The translations under genes were made by a program, and so were the position numbers. Below are positions 13,804 through 14,332 of a DNA stretch of 14,332 nt, piece by piece. The stretch covers positions 1-14,332 of the forward strand of contig DAHWJX010000147.1 of NCBI GenBank assembly GCA_027343965.1. Direction: 5' to 3'. The notes beneath the pieces were generated by a model. It was not told the DNA's origin. It did no database searches and saw only the letters and a list, made by a program, of their open reading frames with translations. Positions within the stretch are counted from its first letter, which is position 1. Every line of letters begins with the position of its first letter. The DNA is from JAKACU01 sp021821185. Its GTDB lineage: Bacteria > Bacillota > Bacilli > Alicyclobacillales > SLC66.

Positions 13804-14127
13804 ATGGAATTGATGCAAAAAGAGGTTGTTCTTGAAGCTTTACAACAATTTATTGGGAAGAGCGCTTATCTGCATATGGAAGTTAATCCAGGGGCCTACC
13901 TACGCAACAGTAAGGTGCGGATAAGTGACGTTCATGTGTTAGGAGACAATCCGTTTCGAATCTATTTACAACTCGATGATGGGCAGGCCTTACTACAGAT
14001 GGACAATGTGACGCATATGCTAATCACACAAGAGATGGTGATCACCACAGGTTATGACGAGTATGGCAGGTTAGCCAGGACGATAGAGGTAGCTATGACA
14101 CCATTTGACGTTGTAGGGGGAGAATAG
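13804..14127 (+). CDS. yojF: YojF family (DUF1806) protein
   Basis: This is a 107-residue soluble protein of the DUF1806/YojF family, function unknown. The pattern is an N-terminal helix (KEVVLEALQQFIGKSAYLHME), then GAYLRNSKVRISDVHVLG, FRIYLQLDDG and ALLQMDNVTHM, and a C-terminal strand GRLARTIEVAMTPFD. I start at the ATG at 13804 because a very strong AAAGGAGG lies 7 bases upstream. The frame is open 33 codons further back, but that stretch overlaps the promoter and shows no family resemblance. The gene ends 3 bases before the bshB2 start. The same pair, yojF followed by yojG (bshB2), is found in Bacillus subtilis, which supports the identification and suggests a link to bacillithiol metabolism. 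Confidence 0.83.
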   Translation: MELMQKEVVLEALQQFIGKSAYLHMEVNPGAYLRNSKVRISDVHVLGDNPFRIYLQLDDGQALLQMDNVTHMLITQEMVITTGYDEYGRLARTIEVAMTPFDVVGGE

Positions 14128-14130
14128 CTG

Positions 14131-14332
14131 ATGAGTACCCTTGTTGCGGTATTTGCGCACCCTGATGATGAGACGTTTATTTGTGCGGGTGGACTTGCCA
14201 GGGCGTCAGCTGACGGCCATCGTGTGGTCTTAGTATGTGCTACAAAAGGTGAAATGGGCAGACGCATGGGTATTCCTCCAACAGCAACGCGAGAATCGAT
14301 TGCAACCGTACGGGAAACGGAGTTACGTGCAG
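14131..14332 (+). CDS. bshB2: Bacillithiol N-acetyl hydrolase BshB2 (LmbE-type), N-terminal part
   Basis: BshB enzymes are zinc-dependent deacetylases that remove the acetyl group from GlcNAc-malate in bacillithiol synthesis or act on bacillithiol conjugates. The first 67 codons are in the window; the gene runs off the right edge. The LmbE zinc site AHPDDE (8-13) comes directly after the first strand (STLVAVF), and the conserved CATKGEMGR (35-43) follows at the usual distance; RETELRA near the edge is also typical. GGGGGAG lies 8 bases before the ATG. Being paired with yojF favours the BshB2 (YojG) branch over BshB1. The bacilliredoxin gene in this window belongs to the same thiol system. Confidence 0.87.
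   Translation, partial: MSTLVAVFAHPDDETFICAGGLARASADGHRVVLVCATKGEMGRRMGIPPTATRESIATVRETELRA

Noticed and set aside
1..14332. CRISPR array, tRNA, rRNA, riboswitch or replication origin
   Set aside because: I saw no regularly spaced repeats, no tRNA cloverleaf signatures, no rRNA-like stretches, no known riboswitch consensus and no iteron or DnaA-box cluster in the intergenic regions.

Overview
The window reads as a chromosome segment from an endospore-forming member of the Bacillota (Bacilli). The evidence is a Spo0E-like phosphatase, a LysM/SleB-type wall hydrolase, a bacilliredoxin and a YojF-BshB2 pair (bacillithiol metabolism), near-consensus AGGAGG ribosome binding sites and frequent TTG/GTG starts. 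The gene set and moderate GC recall Alicyclobacillaceae-type acidophiles, but that placement is an impression and was not tested.

Left edge (1-1240): the last 23 codons of an IstB-type IS21 helper ATPase run into what looks like the IS right end (ending near base 149). Directly after it, a GGDEF-PAS gene begins in mid-domain, so the diguanylate cyclase gene appears to be cut by the IS. A strong hairpin separates it from the convergent chemosensory operon.

Chemosensory operon (1237-5794, minus strand, transcribed cheA > mcp > cheW): CheA carries two tandem P2-like (response-regulator-docking) domains. It is followed by a transmembrane four-helix-bundle-type receptor and a short CheW whose start overlaps the receptor stop (ATGA). 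No CheY, CheB or CheR is present in the window.

Wall and sporulation block (5907-7930): a secreted LysM-LysM-SleB hydrolase, a possible 38-codon Trp/Arg-rich ORF, a Spo0E-like protein and, divergent from it, a 2H phosphoesterase ('2'-5' RNA ligase' family). The last two appear to share overlapping divergent extended -10 promoters inside an inverted repeat.

Transport block (7953-12192, minus strand, dedA > fused double permease > ATPase > bacilliredoxin): a DedA membrane protein lies upstream of a NitT/TauT-like ABC exporter/importer core with no substrate-binding protein. Between dedA and the permease lies the most interesting structure of the window. It is a 24-bp-paired imperfect inverted repeat that starts 2 nt after the dedA stop and ends on the permease start codon. 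A sigma-A-like promoter sits inside it. The arrangement predicts that read-through RNA from dedA hides the permease ribosome binding site, while RNA from the internal promoter does not.

Right edge (12271-14332): a Crp/Fnr regulator without Fe-S cysteines or cAMP-type ligand residues, a DUF59/SufT-like protein, a convergent DUF2249 protein, then yojF and the start of bshB2, which runs off the window. Three of the convergent gene junctions (GGDEF/cheW, ligase/brx, DUF59/DUF2249) carry a near-perfect hairpin usable as a bidirectional terminator.
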